Below, piece by piece: positions 1 to 8,295 of a DNA stretch of 64,000 nucleotides. Within the stretch, counting starts at the first letter, position 1. Each line of letters opens with the position of its first letter. Below the pieces are notes generated by a model that saw only the letters and a list, made by a program, of their open reading frames with translations, was not told where the DNA came from and ran no database searches. Made by a program: the position numbers and the translations under genes. Source of the stretch: Thalassovita autumnalis (lineage in GTDB: Bacteria > Pseudomonadota > Alphaproteobacteria > Rhodobacterales > Rhodobacteraceae); assembly GCF_001458255.1 (NCBI RefSeq), contig NZ_CYSB01000030.1, forward strand, positions 124,001 to 188,000, in the 5' to 3' direction.

Positions 1-1
1 G

Positions 2-82
2 TCGCTGCTGTACCTTTTCTTGCATTTTGGTGCGATCCTGGCCGAAGCCGCTTTGAAACCCTATGGGCTGGGAGGCTGGTAA
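2..82 (+). CDS. ctaB: Protoheme IX farnesyltransferase, 3' end only
   Basis: Only the last 26 codons are in the window; they read in frame from base 2 to a TAA at 80-82. The peptide is a hydrophobic helix beginning [15 protein letters not shown] and ending in a short polar tail, as expected for the last membrane segment of heme O synthase, which farnesylates heme B for the aa3 oxidase. The call rests mainly on context: in Rhodobacter and Paracoccus the order is ctaC-ctaB-small ORF-ctaG-ctaE, and the next genes here follow that order with a one-base gap. The fragment is too short for an independent family call. Confidence 0.7.
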   Translation, partial: SLLYLFLHFGAILAEAALKPYGLGGW

Positions 83-83
83 G

Positions 84-257
84 ATGAGCTTTGAAAAAGT
101 TGAGCACGAGCTGCACAAGCGCCGTTCCAGCCGCAACATCGGTGTCGGGCTGACCCTGGTGGCCTTCATTGCCATCGTGTTTGGCCTGACCGTGGTGAAG
201 GTGACCCGAGGCGACTTTGAACCGGAAAGCGTTCGCGTTCAGCAGGAGAACGGCTGA
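84..257 (+). CDS. Small single-pass membrane protein of the cox operon (CoxF-like)
   Basis: This is a 57-residue protein starting at ATG 84, with a GGGAGG ribosome site about 9 bases upstream. An in-frame GTG/ATG further upstream lies inside ctaB and lacks such a site. The charged N terminus (residues 1-20, rich in Lys, Arg and His) is followed by one membrane helix (about 22-41) and a short acidic tail. A small protein sits at this place between ctaB and ctaG in many alphaproteobacteria and is often annotated as CoxF or a cytochrome oxidase assembly protein. Its biochemical role is not established. It is two bases from ctaG, so the two are surely cotranscribed. Confidence 0.8.
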   Translation: MSFEKVEHELHKRRSSRNIGVGLTLVAFIAIVFGLTVVKVTRGDFEPESVRVQQENG

Positions 258-259
258 CA

Positions 260-847
260 ATGGCAATGGACGCAAAAAACAAAACCGTGGTGAAGCTGGT
301 TAGCGTTGTGCTGACCATGGGCGCGCTGGCCTGGGCCTCGGTGCCGTTTTATGACTGGTTCTGCCGTGTCACCGGCTTTGGCGGCACTACGCTTGTTTCC
401 GAAGTGGGCGCGGACGAAGTGCTGGATAAGACCATCAAGATCCGCTTTGACGCCTCAAAAGAGCGCGACATGCCATGGGAGTTCAAACCCGTGCAGCGTG
501 AGATGGAAATCCGCATCGGTGAAACCGGTCTGGCCTTCTATGAGGCTTACAACCCAACCGACAAACCCATCGCGGGTCAGTCCACCTACAACGTCGCGCC
601 CTATGCGGCCGGTGGCTTCTTTACCAAGATTGACTGTTTCTGCTTCACCGAACAGGTGCTGCAGCCTGGGGAACGGGTGCAGATGCCCGTGACCTTCTAT
701 GTGGATCCGGAAATTGTTGAGGACAGCGAAGGCAAGTATCTGCATCAGATCACCCTGTCCTACACATTCTACGAAATCGACCTGCCCGAGGAAGAGGCCC
801 GCCAACAGGCGGCGCTTGCGACGGACAGCGAAACAAACCTAAACTAA
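260..847 (+). CDS. ctaG: Cytochrome c oxidase assembly protein CtaG/Cox11
   Basis: CtaG (Cox11) delivers copper to the CuB site of cytochrome oxidase subunit I. The 195-residue protein has one N-terminal membrane helix (about 11-29), then a periplasmic immunoglobulin-like domain. The copper-binding CFCF motif is at 126-129, and the additional conserved Cys is at 35 in the FCRVTG segment just after the helix. Length and motif agree with the family. It starts two bases after the small upstream protein and ends 24 bases before subunit III, so it belongs to the cox operon. Confidence 0.96.
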   Translation: MAMDAKNKTVVKLVSVVLTMGALAWASVPFYDWFCRVTGFGGTTLVSEVGADEVLDKTIKIRFDASKERDMPWEFKPVQREMEIRIGETGLAFYEAYNPTDKPIAGQSTYNVAPYAAGGFFTKIDCFCFTEQVLQPGERVQMPVTFYVDPEIVEDSEGKYLHQITLSYTFYEIDLPEEEARQQAALATDSETNLN

Positions 848-871
848 AAGCCTTCCAACGAGGGAAACGAA

Positions 872-1705
872 ATGGCGCACGCTAAAAATCACGATTATCA
901 CATTCTGCCACCGTCCACGTTGCCGCTGATGGCTTCGGTCTTCGGCTTCATCATGCTGTTTGGTGCGGTTGTTTGGATGTCTGGCGGCATGCCGCTGTTC
1001 TTCGAAACCGTTAACGTTTCGGGCCCCTGGATGTTCCTGATCGGCCTGGTTGGCGTTCTGTACGTCATGTTCGCCTGGTGGGCCGAGGTTGTGCACGAAA
1101 GTGAAACTGGCGATCACACCCCTGTAGTAGCCATCGGCCTGCGCTACGGCTTCATTCTGTTCGTGATGTCCGAAGTGATGTTCTTTGCCGCTTGGTTCTG
1201 GAGCTTTTTCAAACACGCCATGTACCCGATGGGCCCGGAAAGCCCTGCGGTAGACGGTGTGTGGCCGCCGGCTGGCATCGAGACCTTCGACCCCTGGCAC
1301 CTGCCGCTGATCAACACGCTGATCCTGCTGTGCTCGGGCTGTGCCGCCACTTGGGCGCACCACGCCATCGCGCATGAGAACAACCGCAAAGACATGATCA
1401 ACGGCCTGCTGATTGCAGTGGTTCTGGGTCTGATCTTCACCGTATTCCAGGCCTATGAGTACACCCACGCCTCGTTCGGTTTTGCCGGCAACATCTACGG
1501 CGCCAACTTCTTCATGGCGACGGGTTTCCACGGCTTCCACGTTGTCGTTGGTACCATCTTCCTGTTCGTCTGCATGCTGCGCGCCATGAAAGGTCACTTC
1601 ACCCCTGAGCGCCACGTGGGCTTTGAAGCGGCTGCCTGGTACTGGCACTTTGTTGACGTGGTCTGGCTGTTCCTCTTTGCCGCCGTCTACATCTGGGCCG
1701 GCTAA
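872..1705 (+). CDS. ctaE: Cytochrome c oxidase subunit III
   Basis: Subunit III of the aa3-type cytochrome c oxidase, 277 residues with seven membrane segments. Diagnostic stretches are the N-terminal HDYHILPPS, the [11 protein letters not shown] segment with the conserved membrane Glu, and the C-terminal [10 protein letters not shown] and [12 protein letters not shown] blocks. The ribosome site (GAGGGAAACG) lies just before ATG 872. It is the last gene of the oxidase operon portion visible here, because a strong terminator follows at 1732. The gene is also called coxC. Confidence 0.97.
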   Translation: MAHAKNHDYHILPPSTLPLMASVFGFIMLFGAVVWMSGGMPLFFETVNVSGPWMFLIGLVGVLYVMFAWWAEVVHESETGDHTPVVAIGLRYGFILFVMSEVMFFAAWFWSFFKHAMYPMGPESPAVDGVWPPAGIETFDPWHLPLINTLILLCSGCAATWAHHAIAHENNRKDMINGLLIAVVLGLIFTVFQAYEYTHASFGFAGNIYGANFFMATGFHGFHVVVGTIFLFVCMLRAMKGHFTPERHVGFEAAAWYWHFVDVVWLFLFAAVYIWAG

Positions 1706-1731
1706 GCCGTTTTCCTGATGCGAATGTTTGG

Positions 1732-1763
1732 ACCCCCGCAGATGACTGCGGGGGTTTTCTTTT
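1732..1763 (+). terminator. Rho-independent terminator after ctaE
   Basis: A near-perfect stem (ACCCCCGCA pairing with TGCGGGGGT) with a six-base loop is followed by TTTTCTTTT. It closes the cox operon and separates it from the SURF1 gene. Confidence 0.9.
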
Positions 1764-1796
1764 GCCCGGTGAGCATTGGCAGGCGGGGGAGGTGCG

Positions 1797-1846
1797 CTGG
1801 GGGCGCTGCCCCCAGACCCCCGGAGTATTTTAGGAACGGTGAAAGG
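1797..1846 (+). repeat. Dispersed intergenic repeat, copy 1
   Basis: The element begins with the palindrome CTGGGGGCGCTGCCCCCAG, then CCCCCGGAGTATTTT, then a tail GGAACGGTGAAAG. Two related copies lie at 13993-14080 and 21655-21714, the latter in the opposite orientation. All three are intergenic. The 244-bp gap between ctaE and SURF1 otherwise shows only the terminator and the SURF1 leader. Confidence 0.65.
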
Positions 1847-1949
1847 GTTTTTGGCCCCCTGGCTTTGATTGTTCATTGCAACTTGCGACCAGACGGGCAA
1901 AAACGGGCCAGATGCGCAATTGCGCTTGTTTGAAAGGCTGGCCGTTCTG

Positions 1950-2642
1950 ATGCGCCGTTTGATCCTTCCTTTGATACTGGGGCTTGTCAGCGCTGCGATC
2001 CTGATCAGCCTGGGCAATTGGCAGCTGCGCCGTCTGGCGGAGAAAGAGGCCTACCTGGCCGAGGTTGAGGCGCTGATTGGCGCCACCCCGGTCGCCCTGC
2101 CTGCGGCGCCGGACCCGACAGCGGATCGGTTTTTGCCTGTCACCGTTTCTGGCCGCTTGAGCGGTGAGACGGTGCGCGTGCTGGTCAGTCACAAGAAGAT
2201 GGGCGCAGGCTATCGCCTGATCTCCGCGTTGGAGACAGGCGCAGGCCGTCGCATCCTTGCTGACCGTGGTTTCATCCGTGTTGCCGCACCGATGCCGGAC
2301 CTGCCCGAGGGACCGGTTGAGGTGACGGGCAATCTGCATTGGCCGCAGGAACGGGATGGTTATACACCCGACAATGACCTGAACGAAAACATCTGGTTTG
2401 CCCGCGAAGTGCCAGTGCTGGCGGACCATCTGAAAACCGAAGAGGTGATGGTGATTGCACGCGCCACCTCCTTCACCGATCCCGGTGTGACACCCCTGGC
2501 TGTTGGCACCGAAGGAATCCCTAACGATCATCTGGAATATGTCGTTACATGGTATGGGCTTGCGGCTGTTTGGCTGGCGATGCTTGGCCTTTTCCTGTGG
2601 CGCATGTACAAATCCGCACGCAACCCTCTGAAAGAGACTTGA
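1950..2642 (+). CDS. SURF1 family cytochrome oxidase biogenesis protein
   Basis: SURF1 proteins assist assembly of cytochrome oxidase and supply heme a to subunit I. The 231-residue product has a membrane helix at each end (about 6-23 and 203-221), with the SURF1 domain between them. The family marks are LGNWQLRRLAEK after the first helix and YVVTWYGLAAVWL at the second. The reading frame stays open upstream, but ATG 1950 places the first helix at the very N terminus as usual for SURF1, so it was preferred. It lies downstream of the ctaE terminator and three bases before thrC, so it probably has its own promoter. Confidence 0.93.
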   Translation: MRRLILPLILGLVSAAILISLGNWQLRRLAEKEAYLAEVEALIGATPVALPAAPDPTADRFLPVTVSGRLSGETVRVLVSHKKMGAGYRLISALETGAGRRILADRGFIRVAAPMPDLPEGPVEVTGNLHWPQERDGYTPDNDLNENIWFAREVPVLADHLKTEEVMVIARATSFTDPGVTPLAVGTEGIPNDHLEYVVTWYGLAAVWLAMLGLFLWRMYKSARNPLKET

Positions 2643-2645
2643 GCT

Positions 2646-4034
2646 GTGAAATACGTTTCGACCCGGGGCAAGGCGCCCGTTCTGAATTTCGAAGAAGCCA
2701 TGCTGACCGGTCTGGCCCGTGACGGTGGCCTGTATCTGCCCGAAACCATCCCAACCATGGATGCGGATGAGATCGCAGCGCTGGCCGGCCAGCCTTATGA
2801 AGAGGTCGCGTTCCGGGTGATGAAACCCTACATCGGTGACACGTTCACCGATGCCGAATTCAAAGAGATCATCGCCAAGGCCTATGCCGGTTTCGGCCAC
2901 GCCGCCCGCGCCCCTATGGTGCAGCTGGGCGACAACCATTTCCTGCTGGAACTGTTCCACGGCCCAACGCTGGCGTTCAAAGACTTCGCCATGCAGCTCA
3001 TCGGTCAGCTGTTCCAGGCCTCGCTGAAACGCTCGGGCAGCCGGGTGACCATCGCCGGTGCGACCTCGGGCGATACCGGATCCGCAGCCATCGAAGCATT
3101 CAAAGGTTTGGATGCAGTGGATGTGTTCATCCTTTACCCGCATGGCCGCGTGTCTGAGGTGCAGCGCCGTCAGATGACCACACCTGTAGAAAGCAATGTA
3201 CATGCGCTGGCGGTGGATGGTCACTTTGATGACTGTCAGGCCCGTGTGAAGGATATGTTCAACGACTTTGACTTCCGCGATGGCGTCAAACTGGCGGGTG
3301 TGAACTCGATCAACTTCGCCCGTGTGCTGGCGCAGGTCGTCTACTACTTCTCCTCAGCCGTCAGCCTTGGCGCGCCGCAGCGCAAGGTCAGCTTCACCGT
3401 GCCCACCGGCAACTTCGGTGATATCTTTGCCGGCTATATCGCCAAACAGATGGGTCTGCCGATTGACCGTCTGGTGGTGGCCACCAACCAGAACGACATT
3501 CTGCACCGCTGCCTCAGCACCGGCGAATACCGCCCAGATGGGGTGGAGCCGTCGATCAGCCCGTCGATGGATATTCAGGTATCCTCAAACTTTGAGCGCG
3601 CGCTTTATTACGCCTACGATCAGGACGGCGGTGCGGTCAGCCAGCTGATGGATGAGTTGCAGGCCGGCGGCTTCACCGTTTCGCAAGGGGCGCTCAGCAA
3701 ACTGCAGGAGCTGTTTGACAGCGGCAATTGCTCGGAAGCGGAAACCTCTGCCACCATCAAGGATTTCTACGCCACAACAGGTGAGTTGCTGTGCCCGCAC
3801 AGTGCTGTTGGGGTCAAAGTGGCCGAAGAAAAACGCGATGCCTCGGTGCCGATGATCACCCTGGCCACTGCGCATCCGGCGAAATTCCCCGCCGCTGTGG
3901 AAGAGGCGAGCGGGCAACACCCGGCCCTACCTTCGCGTATGGCGGACTTGTATGATCGCGCTGAGCGTGTCACCCGTGTGGGCAACGACCTCAATGCGTT
4001 GGAAACCCTGATCAAGGACCGTATCGCCAAGTGA
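2646..4034 (+). CDS. thrC: Threonine synthase
   Basis: Converts O-phospho-homoserine to threonine with pyridoxal phosphate. The 462-residue protein has the N-terminal signature YVSTRGKAP with ARDGGLYLPE and the PLP-lysine block HGPTLAFKDFAMQ (Lys112). The phosphate-binding GATSGDTGSAA and PTGNFGDIFAGY follow. It starts at GTG 2646, three bases after SURF1, and its last four bases (GTGA) overlap the start of the M16 peptidase. The pairing of thrC with an M16 peptidase is common in alphaproteobacteria. Confidence 0.97.
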   Translation: MKYVSTRGKAPVLNFEEAMLTGLARDGGLYLPETIPTMDADEIAALAGQPYEEVAFRVMKPYIGDTFTDAEFKEIIAKAYAGFGHAARAPMVQLGDNHFLLELFHGPTLAFKDFAMQLIGQLFQASLKRSGSRVTIAGATSGDTGSAAIEAFKGLDAVDVFILYPHGRVSEVQRRQMTTPVESNVHALAVDGHFDDCQARVKDMFNDFDFRDGVKLAGVNSINFARVLAQVVYYFSSAVSLGAPQRKVSFTVPTGNFGDIFAGYIAKQMGLPIDRLVVATNQNDILHRCLSTGEYRPDGVEPSISPSMDIQVSSNFERALYYAYDQDGGAVSQLMDELQAGGFTVSQGALSKLQELFDSGNCSEAETSATIKDFYATTGELLCPHSAVGVKVAEEKRDASVPMITLATAHPAKFPAAVEEASGQHPALPSRMADLYDRAERVTRVGNDLNALETLIKDRIAK

Positions 4035-5293
4035 CTGTAAAACTGCATAGCCTGCCCAATGGATTCCGGGTGGTCTCGGAGTTGATGCCGGGGCTGCAAT
4101 CGGCGTCGATTGGCATCTGGGTCCTCGCAGGTGGACGGCATGAACGGCTGGAACAGAACGGCATTGCCCACTTCCTTGAGCATATGGCGTTTAAGGGTAC
4201 AGAAACCCGCAGCGCGCTGCAGATCGCGGAGGCGATTGAAGATGTGGGCGGCTATCTGAACGCCTATACCTCACGTGAGGTGACCGCCTACTACGCCCGT
4301 GTCCTGCAGGATGATGTGCCGCTGGCGCTGGATGTGCTCTCTGACATTGTACTGAACCCAATCTTCGACCCACGAGAGATCGAGGTGGAGCGTGGCGTGA
4401 TCCTGCAAGAGATTGGTCAGGCTCTGGATACGCCGGACGATGTGATCTTTGACTGGCTGCAGGAACAGGCCTATCCCGGTCAGGCCTTGGGCCGGACCAT
4501 TTTGGGCCAAACGGAGCGGGTCAGCAGTTTTGGCCGTGAAGACCTTTCGCGCTTTGTGGCGGAACGCTATGGGCCGGGTCAGATGATCCTGGCGGCGGCC
4601 GGGGCCGTTGACCATGATGCGCTTGTCAAAGCGGCTGAACGGATCTTTGGCCATCTGCCGGCCCATGACAGCGCGGCCTATGAGATCGCCAAATTCCGCG
4701 GTGGCGAACATCGCCAGATCAAGGATCTGGAACAGGCGCATTTCGCGCTTGGTCTGGAAAGCCCGGACTACAGCAGTGACGATATTCACAAGGCACAGAT
4801 CTACGCAGGTGTGATGGGTGGGGGCATGTCCTCACGCCTGTTCCAGGAGGTGCGTGAGAAACGCGGCCTGTGCTACACCATTTTTGCGCAGGCCGGGGCC
4901 TATGCAGACACCGGTATGATGACGCTTTATGCCGGAACCTCGGGGGATCAGCTGGAGGAGCTGTCCACCGTGACGCTGGATGAGATGAAGCGCGCGGCCG
5001 AGGATATGACGGAAGAGGAAGTCGCCCGCGCACGGGTGCAGATGAAAGCGGGCATGTTGATGGGGTTGGAGAGCCCATCAAACAGGGCGGAGCGCCTGGC
5101 CCGTATGATACAGATCTGGGGGAGGGTGCCCGGGGTGGAGGAGATCGTACAGAAGATCGATGCCGTCACTTTGGGCGACGTGAAGGGATTTGCCGAAACA
5201 ATGGCCGTATCCGCACCTGCAGCACTGGCGCTTTACGGGCCAGTATCGCAGGCTCCCACATTGGAGGCGATGCAGGAAAGGCGCGCGGCATAG
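4031..5293 (+). CDS. M16 family zinc peptidase, processing-peptidase type
   Basis: The 420-residue product is like the mitochondrial processing peptidase beta subunit and its alphaproteobacterial relatives. The inverted zinc motif HFLEH lies at 47-51 within the segment AHFLEHMAFKGT. The distal metal-binding Glu lies about 76 residues later in the EVERGVILQEI region. A second M16 half-domain with the GGGMSSRLFQEVREKRGLCY block follows. No signal peptide is evident, so it is probably cytoplasmic. It is translationally coupled to thrC (4-base overlap) and to the next gene (1-base overlap, TAGTG). Confidence 0.93.
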   Translation: MTVKLHSLPNGFRVVSELMPGLQSASIGIWVLAGGRHERLEQNGIAHFLEHMAFKGTETRSALQIAEAIEDVGGYLNAYTSREVTAYYARVLQDDVPLALDVLSDIVLNPIFDPREIEVERGVILQEIGQALDTPDDVIFDWLQEQAYPGQALGRTILGQTERVSSFGREDLSRFVAERYGPGQMILAAAGAVDHDALVKAAERIFGHLPAHDSAAYEIAKFRGGEHRQIKDLEQAHFALGLESPDYSSDDIHKAQIYAGVMGGGMSSRLFQEVREKRGLCYTIFAQAGAYADTGMMTLYAGTSGDQLEELSTVTLDEMKRAAEDMTEEEVARARVQMKAGMLMGLESPSNRAERLARMIQIWGRVPGVEEIVQKIDAVTLGDVKGFAETMAVSAPAALALYGPVSQAPTLEAMQERRAA

Positions 5294-5874
5294 TGTTTGG
5301 TGGCAAAAAGCAGGTTCGGATCGAGACCGAGCGGTTGACCCTGCGTCTGCCGCAACACACTGATTTCAAGGCGTGGAGCTCTCTGCGCCGCACGTCCAAG
5401 GAATTTCTGAAACCTTGGGAACCTGCCTGGGCCCCGGATCATCTGAGCCGCAAAGCCTTTGCCAACCGCGTGTACTGGGCCGGGCGGGCGTTTAAAAACG
5501 AAACCGCCCTGCCTTTGTTCATCGTGCGCCGTGAAGACGAAGAACTGGTGGGCGCCATCACCCTGGACCACATCCGCCGCGGTCCGGCGCAGGCCGGCAC
5601 CCTGGGCTATTGGATCGGTGAGAAATTTGCCCGTCAGGGCTACATGCGTGAAACCATCGATACGCTGGTTTACCACGCCTTCCACCGTATGGACCTCAGC
5701 CGGATTGAGGCTGCTTGCCTGCCGGAAAACAAACCCAGCCGTGATCTGCTGGAAAAATGCGGCTTCAAATATGAGGGCGTGGCGCAGAGCTATCTGGAGA
5801 TCGATGGCCGGTGGCGCACCCATGTGCTTTATGCCCATATCCGAATGGATCGCCGCGGCCGCACGGAAGGCTGA
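5293..5874 (+). CDS. RimJ/RimL-type GNAT N-acetyltransferase
   Basis: A 193-residue acetyltransferase of the family that modifies protein N termini, including ribosomal proteins. It has ETERLTLRLP at the N terminus, GYWIGEKFARQGYM for the acetyl-CoA-binding motif A, and the closing ENKPSRDLLEKCGFKYEG block. It starts at GTG 5293, sharing one base with the stop of the peptidase gene, so it belongs to the thrC-peptidase unit. The actual substrate cannot be read from the sequence; small-molecule GNATs share this fold. Confidence 0.88.
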   Translation: MFGGKKQVRIETERLTLRLPQHTDFKAWSSLRRTSKEFLKPWEPAWAPDHLSRKAFANRVYWAGRAFKNETALPLFIVRREDEELVGAITLDHIRRGPAQAGTLGYWIGEKFARQGYMRETIDTLVYHAFHRMDLSRIEAACLPENKPSRDLLEKCGFKYEGVAQSYLEIDGRWRTHVLYAHIRMDRRGRTEG

Positions 5875-5946
5875 ACTGGGGCCTGACCCGCCACACCCGT
5901 GACTTGTAGTATTGGCGCGCTATCTCCGGCTGAAGGAGGTAACGCG

Positions 5947-6810
5947 ATGATCCGTTTCTTAACCGTTTTGGCGGCCCTTGCAGTGTCGACATTGGCAGTG
6001 ACGGGCTTTGCGGCCCACGCTCAGACGGCGCAACCGCGTATCGCCAGCCATTGCATTGCGCTGGCGGAATCGGTACCCGGTCTGACCTATCTGCATCACG
6101 CTTCGGAAACTGACAATTTCCGCGCTCCCTTGCCCGAGTTTGACGTGCGCATTCACTACCTGTCACATGCGTCTTTCCTGATCCAAAGCCCCGGGGGTGC
6201 CTCGGCGGTGACGGATTACACGGGCTATATCGGCAATGTGGATTTCCTACCGGATGTGGTAACCATGAACCACGCCCATGACACCCATTGGACGGCCTTC
6301 CCGGATCCGGCGATCCCGCATGTGCTGAAAGGATGGGGGGAAAGTTTCGGCGCGGGCATCGATCACAACCTGATGGTCAAGGACATGAAGGTGCGCAATG
6401 TTTCAACCGATATCCGCAGCCACAGCGGGGTTGAGCCCGAGGGCAATTCGATTTTCGTGTTTGAGGCGGCGGGTCTGTGCATTGGCCACCTTGGCCACCT
6501 GCATCACGAACCGGACGCCGCGCAATATGCCGCGCTGGGGCGCATGGACGTGGTGATGGCGCCGGTGGATGGTGGCATGACGCTGGATCTGGACACGATG
6601 ACCAAGGTTTTGAAACGGTTGCAGGCCTCTGTGGTGATTCCGATGCATTGGTTTGGCCGCTATACGCTGGATCGGTTCTTGGCGGATATGTCAGATCAGT
6701 TTGCCATCGAACGCACTGGCAAACACAGCCTGCAACTGTCGCTTAGGGATCTGCCCAAAACGCCCACCGTGGTGGTGCTGGAACCGCGACATATTGAGGA
6801 ATATGAGTGA
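5947..6810 (+). CDS. Exported beta-lactamase-fold metallohydrolase
   Basis: ATG 5947 follows a strong AAGGAGG site by seven bases and gives a 287-residue product with a signal peptide (cleavage near AHA-QT, residue 25). The fold is that of the metallo-beta-lactamase/UlaG superfamily: IHYLSHASFLIQ near residue 70, a His-rich loop at 107-115, GHLGHLHHE in the middle and IPMHWFGRYT near the end. The usual metal motif HxHxDH reads HAHDTH here, so the Asp is one place early and the normal Asp position is Thr. The substrate is unknown. It is separate from the thrC unit by 72 bases. Confidence 0.85.
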   Translation: MIRFLTVLAALAVSTLAVTGFAAHAQTAQPRIASHCIALAESVPGLTYLHHASETDNFRAPLPEFDVRIHYLSHASFLIQSPGGASAVTDYTGYIGNVDFLPDVVTMNHAHDTHWTAFPDPAIPHVLKGWGESFGAGIDHNLMVKDMKVRNVSTDIRSHSGVEPEGNSIFVFEAAGLCIGHLGHLHHEPDAAQYAALGRMDVVMAPVDGGMTLDLDTMTKVLKRLQASVVIPMHWFGRYTLDRFLADMSDQFAIERTGKHSLQLSLRDLPKTPTVVVLEPRHIEEYE

Positions 6811-6853
6811 CGCTCTCTTGTCCTGATGGCCCCGGCCACGCTATGCGACAGGC

Positions 6854-8272
6854 ATGGATTTGAACGCTGTTACCCCCGCCTTTCTTGATGCCCTGCGCGC
6901 TGATCTGGATGCGCGCTGCTTTCGCGATGTCACCCCAAACTACCTGGAGGAGCCGCGTGGCCGCTGGCAGGGGCAGGCAGGCGCGGTTTTGGCACCGGGA
7001 TCGGTGGAAGAGGTTTCGCTGATCCTGAAAGCCGCCCACGCGGCCCGGGTGCCGGTGGTGCCTTACGGCGGTGGCACCGGGCTGGTTGGCGGACAGGTGA
7101 TGGGGCAGGGGCCCGCGCCGATCATCCTGTCGCTGGAGCGGATGACCAAGGTCCGCGCCTGCTACGCGCAAGAAAACGTTCTGGTGGTTGAGGCCGGCGC
7201 CATCCTGCAGGACATTCATGCCGTGGCTACTGAGCATGACCGTCTGTTCCCGATGTCCATCGCCGCCAAAGGTTCGGCCCGGATCGGCGGCTGTCTGGCG
7301 ACCAATGCCGGTGGGGTCAACGTGCTGCGCTATGGCAATACCCGGGATCTGGTGCTGGGCATTGAGGCGGTTCTGCCAGACGGTCAGATCTGGAATGGCC
7401 TCAGCCGGCTGCGCAAAGATAACACCGGCTATGACCTGAAAAACCTGATGATCGGCTCGGAGGGCTCCCTCGGTGTGATCACGGCGGCGGCGCTGAAACT
7501 GTCCCCGATCCCGGCAGGGCAGGGCACTGCGGTCATGGTTGTAGAAAATCCTGCTGCCGCGCTGGAACTGCTGTCGCTGGCGCGCAGCCACATGGGCGAA
7601 GCGGTTTCAGCCTTTGAGTTGATCCACCGTCAGGGGCTGGATTTCATGGCCGAACACCTGCCTGACCTGCGCCAACCCTTGGCCGATGCGCCGGAATGGT
7701 CGGTGCTGATCGATGTGGGCCTTGCCCGCGGGCTGGATCCGTCCGTGGCGCTGGAAACCCTGTTTGTTGAGGCGGCTGAGGCTGGATTGGTCAGTGACGG
7801 GGTGATTGCGCAGAACGAGCAGCAGCGTCATGAGTTGTGGGAAATGCGCGAACAGATCCCTGAGGCGAACCGTCTGGTCGGGTCAATCTCCAGCCATGAC
7901 ATCAGCCTGCCGCTGAGCCGGATTGCGGAGTTCATCACCGAAGGCTGGGCCGCTCTGACGGCTATGGATGACGTTCGGGTCAATTGCTTTGGCCATCTGG
8001 GCGATGGCAACCTGCACTTCAACGTCTTTCCGGCGGCGGGCAAAAGCCGGGCCGATTATCTGGACATTCGCGACGCGATCAAAACCTGTGTGCATGACAT
8101 GGTGGCGCGCTATGACGGCAGTGTCAGCGCGGAACATGGCATTGGCCGGTTGAAAGTGGCGGATCTGGAAAAATACGGCGATCCGGTGAAACTGGCGCTG
8201 ATGCGTCAGATCAAGGATGCCTTTGACCCGCAGGGCATCATGAACCCCGGTGCGGTGTTGCGCGCGGAGTGA
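6854..8272 (+). CDS. FAD-linked 2-hydroxyacid oxidase/dehydrogenase
   Basis: The 472-residue flavoenzyme belongs to the glycolate oxidase GlcD / D-lactate / D-2-hydroxyglutarate dehydrogenase family. The N-terminal FAD-binding domain has VVPYGGGTGLVGG for the pyrophosphate loop and GGCLATNAGG with GSEGSLGVITAA further on. The C-terminal substrate domain has the family ending NCFGHLGDGNLHFN and SAEHGIGRLK. It stands alone here without GlcE or GlcF partners, which fits a D-2-hydroxyglutarate or D-lactate dehydrogenase better than glycolate oxidase. The substrate is not decided by sequence. Confidence 0.92.
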   Translation: MDLNAVTPAFLDALRADLDARCFRDVTPNYLEEPRGRWQGQAGAVLAPGSVEEVSLILKAAHAARVPVVPYGGGTGLVGGQVMGQGPAPIILSLERMTKVRACYAQENVLVVEAGAILQDIHAVATEHDRLFPMSIAAKGSARIGGCLATNAGGVNVLRYGNTRDLVLGIEAVLPDGQIWNGLSRLRKDNTGYDLKNLMIGSEGSLGVITAAALKLSPIPAGQGTAVMVVENPAAALELLSLARSHMGEAVSAFELIHRQGLDFMAEHLPDLRQPLADAPEWSVLIDVGLARGLDPSVALETLFVEAAEAGLVSDGVIAQNEQQRHELWEMREQIPEANRLVGSISSHDISLPLSRIAEFITEGWAALTAMDDVRVNCFGHLGDGNLHFNVFPAAGKSRADYLDIRDAIKTCVHDMVARYDGSVSAEHGIGRLKVADLEKYGDPVKLALMRQIKDAFDPQGIMNPGAVLRAE

Positions 8273-8288
8273 CCGCGCGCATTTTTTT
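8259..8288 (+). terminator. Terminator overlapping the stop codon of the FAD oxidase gene
   Basis: A perfect 9-bp stem (TGCGCGCGG with CCGCGCGCA) encloses a five-base loop AGTGA that contains the TGA stop codon (8270-8272). It is followed by seven T residues. The 5' arm of the stem is therefore coding sequence. Confidence 0.9.
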
Positions 8289-8295
8289 GGGGGGG

